A stretch of DNA of 24,417 nt from Gammaproteobacteria bacterium (GTDB lineage: Bacteria; Pseudomonadota; Gammaproteobacteria; Granulosicoccales; Granulosicoccaceae). The DNA lies in contig JAHQVR010000100.1 of NCBI GenBank assembly GCA_019634245.1, positions 1 to 24,417 on the forward strand. The letters are read 5' to 3'. The position numbers and the translations under genes are program-made. This document shows, piece after piece, positions 15,605-24,059 of the stretch (its first letter is position 1; the number at the start of each line of letters is the position of its first letter). The notes beneath the pieces were generated by a model that was not told where the DNA came from, did no database searches, and saw nothing but the letters and a program-made list of their open reading frames with translations.

Positions 15605-15641
15605 TTTGTGTGCAGGAATTTTATGTTCCTGGCATCACAAA
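15605..15641 (+). promoter_or_regulatory. Hairpin in the gcvT-gcvH gap
   Basis: TTTGTG (15605-15610) pairs with CACAAA (15636-15641), and TGC with GCA and AGGAA with TTCCT complete a stem of about 14 bp with two single-base bulges. It lies 5 bases after the gcvT stop and no U-run follows. It may protect or process the mRNA between the two genes (inference). Confidence 0.45.
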
Positions 15642-15674
15642 CACAATCGATAAACAAATTGATACGAGGAAATA

Positions 15675-16064
15675 ATGGATACACCAGGTGATTTAAGATT
15701 TGCTACATCGCATGAATGGGTGAGAGTCAACGATGATGGAACCCTAACGATTGGAATATCGATGCATGCGCAGGAGCAGTTGGGTGATTTGGTTTTTGTT
15801 GAAGTGCCAGAGACGGACACCACCTGTGATGCAGAAGACGCTGTGGCGGTTGTTGAATCTGTTAAGGCTGCATCGGATATCTACGCGCCGGTGACCGGTA
15901 CGATAACTGCGGTTAACGAAGCGCTGGCAGACAGTCCTGAGTTGATCAACAGCGATCCCTATGGAGACGGTTGGCTCTTTTCGATGGAGCCAGAGGATCG
16001 CGGCGCGGTCGACAGTTTGATGGATGCTGCCGAGTATGAAGAAATGATTCAATCAGAAGAGTAA
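15675..16064 (+). CDS. gcvH: Glycine cleavage system H protein (lipoyl carrier)
   Basis: This encodes 129 residues, the standard length. The lipoylation site is Lys64 in VVESVKAASDIYAP, within a lipoyl-domain beta sandwich; LRFATSHEWVRV at the start and DPYGDGWLFSME near the end are typical. GcvH shuttles the aminomethyl and reducing equivalents among the P, T and L proteins. The L protein (dihydrolipoyl dehydrogenase) is not in this window. The ATG follows a strong GAGGA Shine-Dalgarno (GAGGAAATA before the start). Three bases separate its stop from the short lead-in to gcvP. Confidence 0.97.
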   Translation: MDTPGDLRFATSHEWVRVNDDGTLTIGISMHAQEQLGDLVFVEVPETDTTCDAEDAVAVVESVKAASDIYAPVTGTITAVNEALADSPELINSDPYGDGWLFSMEPEDRGAVDSLMDAAEYEEMIQSEE

Positions 16065-16079
16065 CCATTGAGATTCGCC

Positions 16080-18941
16080 ATGGCATCTAGTGATTTCATT
16101 CAGCGGCACATTGGGCCCGACAATGTTGCGATCAGCACCATGCTTAGCGCGCTCGGGGCAAAGAGTTTGGATGATTTTGTCAAACAAGTCATTCCACAGA
16201 GCATTCACACTGAAGCAGCACTCGATCTGCCACTAGGTGTTAACGAAGCGGCCGCGCTTGCGGAACTTCGATCGATGGCGGCAGAAAATAAGGTGAAGAA
16301 ATCGCTGCTAGGCCAGGGCTACTACCACACTTATACACCGAGCGTTATTAAGCGCAACGTATTGGAAAATCCGGCTTGGTACACCGCCTATACCCCGTAT
16401 CAACCGGAGATTGCTCAGGGTAGGCTGGAAGTGTTATTCAATTTTCAAACCATGATTACTGAATTAACCGCGATGCCCATCGCCAATGCGTCGCTGTTGG
16501 ATGAGGCTACCGCTGCGGCGGAAGCGATGACATTGGCTCACCGTGCATTACGTGGGAAGAGACACAAATTGCTGGTGGCTGATGATGTACATCCACAAAG
16601 CATCGCCGTTCTGCAAACTCGAGCAGAGCCATTAGGTATTGATGTTCAGTTGGTATCAGTTGCGCAGTTGCCCGACGTCATCACAGCGTCGGCGGACAAT
16701 GTGTTTGGCGTGCTGTTGCAGTATCCCGGAACCACAGGAGAAATACCAAAGCCATCGAATATTGTGAACGCTGCGAAAGCCTGTGGCGCGATGACGATTG
16801 TGGCTGCTGATCTATTAGCGCTAACCCTGCTTGAACCGCCCGGAGAATGGGGAGCTGATATTGTGGTAGGCAGTGCTCAGCGCTTTGGAGTGCCAATGGG
16901 CTATGGTGGGCCACACGCAGCCTTCATGGCCACGACTGACAAACACAAGCGAAACTTACCCGGGCGGCTTATTGGGGAATCGATCACTGTTGCTGGTAAA
17001 CCAGCGTATCGTCTGGCGTTACAAACTCGTGAGCAACATATACGACGGGAAAAAGCCACCTCTAACATCTGTACAGCCCAGGCCTTGTTGGCCATTATGG
17101 CTACTTTGTATGCGTGCTATCACGGACCACAGGGCCTACGGACCATTGCACGACGAGTGCGTACTCTGACAAGCCATTTGTCCCACACTGCCCGGCAACA
17201 CGGGGTGAACGTGCTTAATACCACGTGGTTCGATACGCTGGCGATGGAAGTGGAAAGCTCCGAGAGTACCGTGCAGCAAGCTGCAGATGCTGGTTACAAC
17301 ATACGTGTGTTGAGCTCAACGAAGATTGCAGTATCACTCGATGAGAGCACAGGGCTTGATGATGTTGCGAATATCGTCAACTTCATTACCGGCGAGTCTG
17401 TGTCGGTCAACGATCTCATCACAGATGGTTTGGTGACACCCACTGAAGATCGTAAGGCCAGCTATTTATCTCAACCGTGCTTTCACGACTACCAAACAGA
17501 GACGACTATGATGCGCTATTTGCGTCGCTTGGCGGACAAGGATATAGCACTCGATAGAGCAATGATTCCGCTGGGGTCGTGCACAATGAAGCTAAATGCT
17601 GCTTCTGAAATGGAACCAATAACCTGGTCGGAGTTCGCCGATATTCATCCCTTTGCACCCAGTAGTCAAACTCTCGGTTATCAAAAGCTGATTGATCAGC
17701 TGGAGAATATGCTGTGTGCGTGCACTGGGTATGACGCTGTGTCATTGCAACCCAACGCCGGTAGTCAGGGAGAGTACGCTGGGTTGCTCGCCATCAAACG
17801 CTATCATGAAAGTCGCCATCAGCATCAACGTAAGATCTGCCTGATACCTAGCTCGGCACATGGGACAAATCCAGCTAGTGCTCAAATGGCCGGTATGTCG
17901 GTTGTGGTTGTGGATTGCGATGAGCAAGGGAACGTCGATTTGAGTGATCTACAAGCTAAGTTGGACAAGTATGGTGACACAGTGTCCTGCATCATGATCA
18001 CCTATCCCTCGACGCATGGCGTGTTTGAAACCCATGTGCGGCAGGTGTGTGAGCAGGTGCATGACGTGGGCGGGCAAGTGTACATAGACGGTGCGAACAT
18101 GAATGCGATGGTGGGTACCGCAGCGCCGGGAAAGTTTGGTGGCGATGTGTCTCATTTGAACCTACACAAAACGTTTTGCATCCCTCATGGTGGGGGTGGT
18201 CCGGGTGTTGGGCCTATAGGTGTGGGTGAACATTTAAAGCCCTTTTTACCAGGTCATCAGTGTTGGGGTGATGCCACGGGTGCGGTAAGCGCTGCGCCTT
18301 GGGGTAGTGCGATGATTCTTCCGATATCTTGGATGTACATTCGCATGATGGGCTCTGATGGTTTACGCCATGCCACTGAGGTCGCGATTCTAAGCGCCAA
18401 CTACATTGCGAAAAAACTCTCTTCGGTGTATCCCATTCTGTATCGAGGCAAAAACAATTGCGTGGCTCATGAATGCATACTCGATACTAGAGCGTTAAAA
18501 GAGGAAGCTGGAATTACGGTTGATGACATTGCTAAGCGTCTTATGGACTATGGTTTCCATGCCCCAACAATGTCGTTTCCGGTGCCAGGAACTCTGATGG
18601 TTGAACCCACAGAAAGCGAACCCTTGAACGAGCTGGACCGTTTTTGTGACGCTATGTTAGCCATACATGCCGAAGCCATGAAGATTCAATCTGGTGAGTG
18701 GCCTGCGGATGATAATCCGTTAGTCAATGCACCACATACAGCCGAGATGCTGCTTACCGATGATTGGAGTCATCCCTACAGTCGTACTGACGCTGCTGTA
18801 GCTGGAGAGCCAATTGATCTTTCCAGTAAATATTGGCCGCCTGTGTCTCGAATTGATAACGTTTATGGTGATAAGAATCTCATCTGTTCCTGCCCGCCGT
18901 TAAGCGATTATCAATTGCTTGAAGATGATGAGGCGGCTTGA
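16080..18941 (+). CDS. gcvP: Glycine decarboxylase (glycine cleavage P protein, single chain)
   Basis: From the ATG at 16080 this is 953 residues, the one-polypeptide form and not the split gcvPA/gcvPB. I chose this start because [14 protein letters not shown] is the family N-terminus; an in-frame TTG at 16068 would add four residues. The N-terminal half carries [34 protein letters not shown] and [11 protein letters not shown]. The C-terminal half has [28 protein letters not shown] and the PLP lysine Lys697 in [21 protein letters not shown]. It decarboxylates glycine with PLP and transfers the aminomethyl group to GcvH. It is last of the riboswitch-controlled operon. Confidence 0.97.
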   Translation: MASSDFIQRHIGPDNVAISTMLSALGAKSLDDFVKQVIPQSIHTEAALDLPLGVNEAAALAELRSMAAENKVKKSLLGQGYYHTYTPSVIKRNVLENPAWYTAYTPYQPEIAQGRLEVLFNFQTMITELTAMPIANASLLDEATAAAEAMTLAHRALRGKRHKLLVADDVHPQSIAVLQTRAEPLGIDVQLVSVAQLPDVITASADNVFGVLLQYPGTTGEIPKPSNIVNAAKACGAMTIVAADLLALTLLEPPGEWGADIVVGSAQRFGVPMGYGGPHAAFMATTDKHKRNLPGRLIGESITVAGKPAYRLALQTREQHIRREKATSNICTAQALLAIMATLYACYHGPQGLRTIARRVRTLTSHLSHTARQHGVNVLNTTWFDTLAMEVESSESTVQQAADAGYNIRVLSSTKIAVSLDESTGLDDVANIVNFITGESVSVNDLITDGLVTPTEDRKASYLSQPCFHDYQTETTMMRYLRRLADKDIALDRAMIPLGSCTMKLNAASEMEPITWSEFADIHPFAPSSQTLGYQKLIDQLENMLCACTGYDAVSLQPNAGSQGEYAGLLAIKRYHESRHQHQRKICLIPSSAHGTNPASAQMAGMSVVVVDCDEQGNVDLSDLQAKLDKYGDTVSCIMITYPSTHGVFETHVRQVCEQVHDVGGQVYIDGANMNAMVGTAAPGKFGGDVSHLNLHKTFCIPHGGGGPGVGPIGVGEHLKPFLPGHQCWGDATGAVSAAPWGSAMILPISWMYIRMMGSDGLRHATEVAILSANYIAKKLSSVYPILYRGKNNCVAHECILDTRALKEEAGITVDDIAKRLMDYGFHAPTMSFPVPGTLMVEPTESEPLNELDRFCDAMLAIHAEAMKIQSGEWPADDNPLVNAPHTAEMLLTDDWSHPYSRTDAAVAGEPIDLSSKYWPPVSRIDNVYGDKNLICSCPPLSDYQLLEDDEAA

Positions 18942-19301
18942 GCCTGTAGGCATCGTAACGTTTTGTAACTCCCCTGACGGACCTAACCCTCCGTTAGGGA
19001 GTGTCGCCGGCTAGCGCATAAAGTTCAGACTTTTTCACAGTATCGTCGGGCCGCGCAGGTCGGGCCGTGAACGGACATTAGCGCACTAGGACTTCATGGC
19101 GTACCTACGGAACTTCTAGCCTCGTGCCGGCCAGCGGTGTTACCAAGGAGGCCGCAATCCACCAACACCATCCCACTGTTGCCGTTGACAATGCTTCGGA
19201 ATGCCTCCGCTACCAATGCACAGGTCGGGTTTGTTCAGATGGCATTCAGGCTGGCCCGGTTAGAGTTCATCTACGATAGATAACCTGTGACGGGATACAT
19301 T
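18942..19301. other. Intergenic region between gcvP and the beta-barrel gene
   Basis: These 360 bases hold no gene that I can support. Contents noted are the stem-loop at 18968-19002, a direct repeat GTCGGGCCG at 19045-19053 and 19059-19067, and a promoter-like TTGACA near 19186 that has no good -10 partner. The promoter of the following gene is presumably in the last 100 bases. Confidence 0.5.
18968..19002 (+). terminator. Stem-loop downstream of gcvP
   Basis: ACTCCC then TGACGG (18968-18980) pair with CCGTTA then GGGAGT (18991-19002), with one bulged C and one G-U pair, around a 10-base loop. It starts 27 bases after the gcvP stop. The bases after it (GTCGCCGG) are not U-rich, so it may be a processing or stability hairpin and not an intrinsic terminator. 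Confidence 0.4.
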
Positions 19302-19817
19302 ATGAAACGCATTCTGACAGCGATTCTGCTGGCAACCAGTTGGTCTGCCGGTGTGACTCAGGCAGACACCTACATTGCCATTGAAGGTTCTCGTATGGAA
19401 GTGGCCAACAATAATAACAACTCACTGGAGCCTAGCGGGCTGCGATTTAGATTAGGCAGTCGAGTGAGCGATTTTTTTGATGTCGAAGGGCATTTTGGTT
19501 TTACATCTGATGATGAAAATCCGGCCTTTGAAGAATTTAATTCAAATTTTATGGGAGCTTATTTAAAAGGCTACATACCGGTAGGGCAGAGAAGTGCCTT
19601 ATTTGGAATGGGTGGATTTACCCGCGTTAAATTGAGTCAAACGTTTAATGACAGAGAGATTTCGGATGCACGCACCGGTTTTTCTTGGGGATTCGGCATG
19701 GAAACTCAATTGAGTGAGCGTGTCGATATTACCGCAGATTACATGCAGTACCTATCCGATGAGGGATTGTTCGAAGATATTTCTGCGATCAACTTTGGTG
19801 TGAAACTTTATTTTTAA
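19302..19817 (+). CDS. Small outer-membrane beta-barrel protein
   Basis: This encodes 171 residues from the ATG at 19302; a GTG at 19287 is in frame, but the signal peptide begins at 19302. Residues 1-21 are a signal peptide (MKRILTAILLA...VTQA, cleavage before DTYIAIEG). The mature part alternates polar and hydrophobic residues in strand-like blocks (YIAIEGSRMEV, LRFRLGSRVSDFFDVEGHFGF, FMGAYLKGYIPV, SALFGMGGFTRVKL, GFSWGFGMETQL, VDITADYMQYL) and ends in AINFGVKLYF. That C-terminal aromatic is the usual outer-membrane targeting signal. It resembles OmpA-like/Opa-type 8-stranded barrels, and no specific function can be named. It is a single gene followed by a tandem-repeat array. Confidence 0.85.
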   Translation: MKRILTAILLATSWSAGVTQADTYIAIEGSRMEVANNNNNSLEPSGLRFRLGSRVSDFFDVEGHFGFTSDDENPAFEEFNSNFMGAYLKGYIPVGQRSALFGMGGFTRVKLSQTFNDREISDARTGFSWGFGMETQLSERVDITADYMQYLSDEGLFEDISAINFGVKLYF

Positions 19818-19860
19818 CGAATGGATTAAGGCATTAACTGGGAAGGGGCTTGCTCCAGGG

Positions 19861-20068
19861 GCTTGAGGTATCGCCAGGGAATTGTGGTTACGCCAGGCAG
19901 CTAAGGTCACGCCAGGCAGTTAAGGCTACGCTAGGGATTAAGGCTACGCTAGGGATTAAGGCTACGCTAGGGATTAAGGCTACGCTAGGGAGTTAAGGTT
20001 TCGCTAGGGAGTTAAGGTTTCGCTAGGGAGTTAAGGTTACGCTATGGGACTACGATTTCGCCACCGGG
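19861..20068. repeat. Tandem repeat array, about 11 units of 18-20 bp
   Basis: The central units are TTAAGGCTACGCTAGGGA: three exact 18-bp copies from 19920 to 19973, then a 19-bp version at 19974-19992 and two copies with TTAAGGTTTCGCTAGGGAG at 19993-20030. More diverged 19-20-bp units flank them on both sides (19861-19919 and 20031-20068). The array lies between the stop codons of two convergent genes and ends 26 bases before the sulfotransferase stop. No reading frame with a start runs through it. Confidence 0.9.
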
Positions 20069-20094
20069 TGTAGAAGGTTCTGAATGGAATTGGG

Positions 20095-20820
20095 TCAAAT
20101 GGCTAAATCTACTAATCGTTTGTAATACGGCAGGCACTGGCTGATGACGTCCTGTTCTCGATCATTGAAATCAGTTGCCATAGGAGTCGCCTTTTGAAAT
20201 CCAGTAGATCGCTTTACGGCATCGTACCAGTGAGCCTCCCAAAGGCCATCGGTGGTGCGTTTACCAGGATCCCAACGGAGCATGGCTTGTTCAAAGTCAA
20301 TGCCCAAGGTGTCGCACACAAGGTTGAGCTGCCCCTTAGGATTTTGTAAGAAACGATCGCTATCAATCACGACAGGGTGGCGTCCGGTGATATTCACAAT
20401 TGCATCAAACACCACCTGTTGTTGTTCATAGCCCAAGTCGGAGGCACGCACATCAGCACGTTTTTTTGAGTATGACTTCAAAACCTGTTTTGGGTGGCGA
20501 ATTAGAAACGCATGCTGCATCGACGACAACCAATCGAGCGGCATTGTTTCTGTTATGTGGGTAGTTATGTGTTTTTGGTAGCCAATGCCAGTGGCTGGCT
20601 GTTCACTCACCATTTTAATCACAGCATCAACATTCGTTTCATAGCGATCGATAATGGCATCTTTCATGGGATGCTGGATGCCGGTTTCTTTTAGGTAGTA
20701 GGCGTAAAAAGGTTCATCGATGACCGTCGTGTCGCTTCGACTACCCCATGAGCGCATCATCGCAGTCGAGATATTCCGCGGACCTGACCACATGGCGAAA
20801 TTGAAGCCAGCAACAGCCAT
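20095..20820 (-). CDS. Sulfotransferase-like P-loop protein
   Basis: This encodes 241 residues. The N-terminal FAMWSGPRNISTAMMRSW is a P-loop variant typical of the bacterial sulfotransferase-like family (5'-phosphosulfate loop). FLIRHPKQVLKSYSKKR corresponds to the 3'-phosphate-binding segment, and HPVVIDSDRFLQNPKGQLNLVCDTLGIDF is the usual later helix. Such proteins are predicted to use PAPS, but most are uncharacterised and some may not be catalytic, so the acceptor is unknown. The start is 7 bases after the hemL stop, so it is probably cotranscribed and coupled. PAPS would come from CysD/CysNC encoded elsewhere in this window. Confidence 0.8.
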   Translation of the reverse strand: MAVAGFNFAMWSGPRNISTAMMRSWGSRSDTTVIDEPFYAYYLKETGIQHPMKDAIIDRYETNVDAVIKMVSEQPATGIGYQKHITTHITETMPLDWLSSMQHAFLIRHPKQVLKSYSKKRADVRASDLGYEQQQVVFDAIVNITGRHPVVIDSDRFLQNPKGQLNLVCDTLGIDFEQAMLRWDPGKRTTDGLWEAHWYDAVKRSTGFQKATPMATDFNDREQDVISQCLPYYKRLVDLAI

Positions 20821-20827
20821 CGTTTGT

Positions 20828-22117
20828 TTATTGCCTGGCTACGATTTCGAAGGCTTTATCGCACGCGTCGATGGTATCTGCGATATCTTTATCGGAGTGT
20901 GCTGCACTAATGAATGCCGCCTCAAACGCGGAAGGTGCCAGGTAGATGTGTTGTTCAAGCATGGCATGAAAAAATGTATTAAATTGATCTTTATTGCATG
21001 CCATGACATCACTAAAGGAACTTACCTTTTCTGCACCGGTAAAAAACATGCCGAACATACCTCCGGCATAGGCGGAGCAGAACGGGATATTGTGTTGCTC
21101 AGCCTTTTGTTCTATCCCCGCTAACAATTGCTGCGTTTTGTTTTCCAAAGCATCGTAAAAGCCCGGCTCGGAGAGTAGCTCCAATGTGGTCACGCCAGCA
21201 CTCATAGCAATTGGATTCCCTGAGAGCGTGCCCGCTTGATAAACCGGACCCAGAGGTGCGATATGACTCATGATGTCTTTGCGACCACCGAAAGCGCCCA
21301 CCGGCATCCCACCGCCGATGACTTTTCCCAAAGTTGTTAAATCGGGTTTTATGCCATATCGTTGCTGTGCGCCTCCATGAGCAACCCGAAATCCAGTCAT
21401 CACTTCGTCAAAGATTAATACGCTACCGGCGCTATCACAGAGTTGTTTTAATTGCTGAATAAACTCTGGCGTTGGTTCAACGAAGTTCATATTTCCAGCA
21501 ATGGGTTCGATGATGACGCAGGCTATGTTCTCGGCCTGTTGTGCGAAGAGCTGAGTGATTGCCTCTGAATCATTGAACGGCACCGTTAATGTGTGCTTGG
21601 CAAAGTCTGCAGGCACTCCGGGAGAGTTGGGCACACCCATGGTCAGTGCACCAGAGCCAGCTTTAACCAGCAGCGAATCGGCGTGTCCGTGGTAGCAGCC
21701 TTCGAACTTGACAATGCTATCTCTACCGGTGAAGCCACGAGCGAGTCGAATGGCACTCATGGTGGCTTCGGTGCCAGAGCTTGTCATTCTCACCAGCTCG
21801 ATCGATGGAACGGCCTCACAGATCAGCTCCGCCATACGGGTTTCAAGCTCGGTTGGCGCGCCGAAACTCAAGCCGTGGGTGGCCGCATTTGTGACCGCTT
21901 TGATGACATCAGGATGAGCATGGCCCAACACCATGGGGCCCCAGGAGCCTACATAGTCGATGTATTGCTGATCTTCCGAATCGTAAATATAAGCGCCTTG
22001 TGCCTTGGCAATAAAGCGAGGTGTACCACCTACGCTGCCAAAGGCTCGTACTGGTGAATTGACCCCGCCAGGAATAACCTTGGCTGCTCGTTCGAAGAGT
22101 TGTTGTGCGCCTGACAC
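20828..22117 (-). CDS. hemL: Glutamate-1-semialdehyde 2,1-aminomutase
   Basis: This encodes 429 residues, the normal length. [13 protein letters not shown] at the start, the [15 protein letters not shown] phosphate loop region, [10 protein letters not shown], and the PLP lysine Lys265 in [19 protein letters not shown] are all diagnostic. It converts glutamate-1-semialdehyde to 5-aminolevulinate in the C5 haem/tetrapyrrole pathway. The start is GTG at 22117 with AGGAG about 9 bases upstream. The divergent region of 243 bases to fbp holds its promoter. A sulfotransferase-like gene follows at 7 bases. Confidence 0.97.
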   Translation of the reverse strand: MSGAQQLFERAAKVIPGGVNSPVRAFGSVGGTPRFIAKAQGAYIYDSEDQQYIDYVGSWGPMVLGHAHPDVIKAVTNAATHGLSFGAPTELETRMAELICEAVPSIELVRMTSSGTEATMSAIRLARGFTGRDSIVKFEGCYHGHADSLLVKAGSGALTMGVPNSPGVPADFAKHTLTVPFNDSEAITQLFAQQAENIACVIIEPIAGNMNFVEPTPEFIQQLKQLCDSAGSVLIFDEVMTGFRVAHGGAQQRYGIKPDLTTLGKVIGGGMPVGAFGGRKDIMSHIAPLGPVYQAGTLSGNPIAMSAGVTTLELLSEPGFYDALENKTQQLLAGIEQKAEQHNIPFCSAYAGGMFGMFFTGAEKVSSFSDVMACNKDQFNTFFHAMLEQHIYLAPSAFEAAFISAAHSDKDIADTIDACDKAFEIVARQ

Positions 22118-22268
22118 TGCTCGTTCTCCTGGCTACTGACTGAGTGGGTTGGGATAACCGTTTCCACCCGATAGGCTTTGTGTTGTACGGCCCAAATTAG
22201 TCAACATACCACGATCGCAAAGGTGTTCGAGGAAAAACTGTTGCAAATCCTTTTCCCCGAAAGAGCTC

Positions 22269-22285
22269 TGGCACGGCACGTGCCA
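22269..22285. promoter_or_regulatory. Perfect inverted repeat in the hemL-fbp divergent region
   Basis: TGGCACG (22269-22275) and CGTGCCA (22279-22285) flank a GCA spacer, and AGCT/AGCT sequences just outside extend the symmetry with one bulge. It lies 75 bases before the fbp start. It could be an operator or a hairpin in the fbp leader. Confidence 0.45.
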
Positions 22286-22360
22286 GCTATCATTAATAGG
22301 AAATGATTTCAGTCAGTGCCGGTGTAGTCGACGGCGGCAATCCTTTTCGGGGGTTTAGGC

Positions 22361-23374
22361 ATGCAAACAGCAATCTCTTTAGCACAGTATCTGGTTCAGC
22401 AGGGACGCGAAAAAACGGACATCACCGCTGAGCTTCAGGGGCTGTTGGCCGATCTGGCAATAGCCTGCAAGCAGACTTCCGATCTAGTGCGCCGAGGAGA
22501 GTTGGCCGGTGTGCTCGGCTCTGCCGACGCCACAAACATTCAAGGAGAAGAGCAAAAGAAACTCGACCAGATTGCTAATGATGTTTTTATTGGTTGTACA
22601 CAAACCTCAGGTCGTCTTGCGGGTATGGCTTCAGAAGAGATGGACAATCACTATCCCATTCCCAGCAGTTATCCTCGCGGCAATTACTTGCTGACCTTTG
22701 ATCCTCTGGATGGATCATCCAACATTGATGTTAATGGGGCAACCGGCACTATTTTTTCGATTACCAAAAATATCGGTAACAACGCACCCACCGATCAGAG
22801 TTTTTTGCAATCGGGGTCTGAACAAGTGTGCGCCGGATATTGTTTATACAGCTCTGCGACTATGTTGGTAATAACCTTGGGAAGTGGCGTCACTGGATTT
22901 ACCCTAGATAACGCCATCGGGGAATTTATCTTGTCTCATCCGAACATGCAGGTGCCTGTGGATACCAATGAGTTTGCGATCAACGCAGCTTACAGCGCCC
23001 ACTGGCATACACCGATAACGCAGTATATCGATGAGTGTATAGCGGGTAAATCCGGTGTTAGGCAAAAAGCATTTAATATGCGCTGGGCCGGTTCTATGGT
23101 TGGAGATATCCATCGCATCCTGTGTCGTGGTGGCATTTTTCTCTACCCCTCTGATGCCAGGATGGAAGCCGAAGGCAAGACAGGTAAATTGAGATTGCTG
23201 TATGAAGCCAATCCCATGGGTTTTCTGATAGAGCAAGCCGGTGGGCTTGCCCACACGGGGCAGCAGCGGATTCTGGAGGTTCAGCCTGATGGTTTACACC
23301 AACGAGTTCCAGTCATTATGGGGTCTCGCAATGAGGTGCAGCGTGTCATTGACTATCACGGCGAAACCTTGTGA
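22361..23374 (+). CDS. fbp: Class I fructose-1,6-bisphosphatase
   Basis: This encodes 337 residues, normal for class I FBPase. Key motifs are GEEQKKLDQIANDVF (62-76), the metal site SEE (91-93), FDPLDGSSNIDVN (113-125), SMVGDIHRILCRGGIFLYP, and the C-terminal KLRLLYEANPMGFLIEQAGG. It hydrolyses fructose-1,6-bisphosphate to fructose-6-phosphate in gluconeogenesis with Mg2+. The start ATG follows GGGGG about 7 bases upstream. The gene after it starts 33 bases downstream and may share its transcript. Confidence 0.97.
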   Translation: MQTAISLAQYLVQQGREKTDITAELQGLLADLAIACKQTSDLVRRGELAGVLGSADATNIQGEEQKKLDQIANDVFIGCTQTSGRLAGMASEEMDNHYPIPSSYPRGNYLLTFDPLDGSSNIDVNGATGTIFSITKNIGNNAPTDQSFLQSGSEQVCAGYCLYSSATMLVITLGSGVTGFTLDNAIGEFILSHPNMQVPVDTNEFAINAAYSAHWHTPITQYIDECIAGKSGVRQKAFNMRWAGSMVGDIHRILCRGGIFLYPSDARMEAEGKTGKLRLLYEANPMGFLIEQAGGLAHTGQQRILEVQPDGLHQRVPVIMGSRNEVQRVIDYHGETL

Positions 23375-23407
23375 TATTTCTCTACGATCAATCTCTTCGG
23401 ATCTGTT

Positions 23408-23854
23408 GTGCCTGATAGCGCCCCATTTTGGGAGTTAAAATCCCTCGATGAGCTCGATGATGAAGAGTGGGAATCGTTGTGTGACCGTTGCGGACGCTGC
23501 TGCTTACAGAAGTTAGAGGACGAAGATTCCGGAGAAGTGCACTACACCGATGTGGCCTGCAAGCTTTTGGATACCGATGCCTGTCAGTGCTCTCACTATG
23601 CCTCTCGTCATAAGTATGTGAGTGATTGCATAGAAGTTCGGCCGCTGGATGCGGAAAAGCTGGCCTGGTTGCCAGATTCTTGTGCCTACAAAACCCTTCA
23701 TGAAGGTAGGCAGTTGCAATCGTGGCATCCGCTGATCAGCGGCGATCCAGCTTCAGTGCACACCTGTGGCATTGGCATGGCAGGGCGTTGTCAATCGGAA
23801 CAAGAAGTCCCGGTTGTTGAGTTAGTTCATCATTTGATCAGTTTCGACCGGTAG
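23408..23854 (+). CDS. ycgN: YcgN-family (UPF0260) cysteine-cluster protein
   Basis: This encodes 148 residues starting at GTG 23408, with no ATG near the N-terminus and a weak Shine-Dalgarno. FWELKSLDELDDEEWESLCDRCGRCC matches the family N-terminus. Eleven cysteines include C25-x2-C28-x2-CC (31-32), C51, C59/C61, C74, C92, C120 and C128, a pattern seen in zinc- or iron-chelating cluster families. The family is conserved in gammaproteobacteria, and its biochemical role is not established. It lies 33 bases after fbp on the same strand. Confidence 0.9.
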   Translation: MPDSAPFWELKSLDELDDEEWESLCDRCGRCCLQKLEDEDSGEVHYTDVACKLLDTDACQCSHYASRHKYVSDCIEVRPLDAEKLAWLPDSCAYKTLHEGRQLQSWHPLISGDPASVHTCGIGMAGRCQSEQEVPVVELVHHLISFDR

Positions 23855-23908
23855 TTTAGAACACTGGAAAGTCAAGAAATTAAACTGTTATTTTTCATTT
23901 GCTTGTAG

Positions 23909-23929
23909 AATCTTTTAAATAAAAAGATT
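23909..23929. repeat. AT-only inverted repeat upstream of the rsd-like gene
   Basis: AATCTTTT (23909-23916) and AAAAGATT (23922-23929) flank a 5-base spacer within an AT-rich 205-base gap between ycgN and the rsd-like gene. It may be a weak hairpin or part of the promoter region. A TTTAAAAT near 23964 could be a -10-like element, but no pairing -35 was convincing. Confidence 0.35.
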
Positions 23930-24059
23930 TCGAAAATTGTTGTAGATTACTGAGCTTTCTTGTGTTTAAAATAAGCCGCGTTTGGCAGTGACCTTGCATG
24001 AGTTTCCAAGGCCCGCCGATTGATCTCAATAACTGACTTGCTTTTTTCTGGAGAATTTG

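Noticed and set aside
19881..20000. Possible repeat peptide (KATLGI units) encoded by the tandem array
   Set aside because: One frame reads KATLGI several times because three units are 18 bp, but it has no start codon or ribosome-binding site, and the 19-bp units break it with a stop.
19861..20068. CRISPR array
   Set aside because: The units are directly contiguous with no unique spacers, the period is only 18-20 bp, and no cas genes are present.
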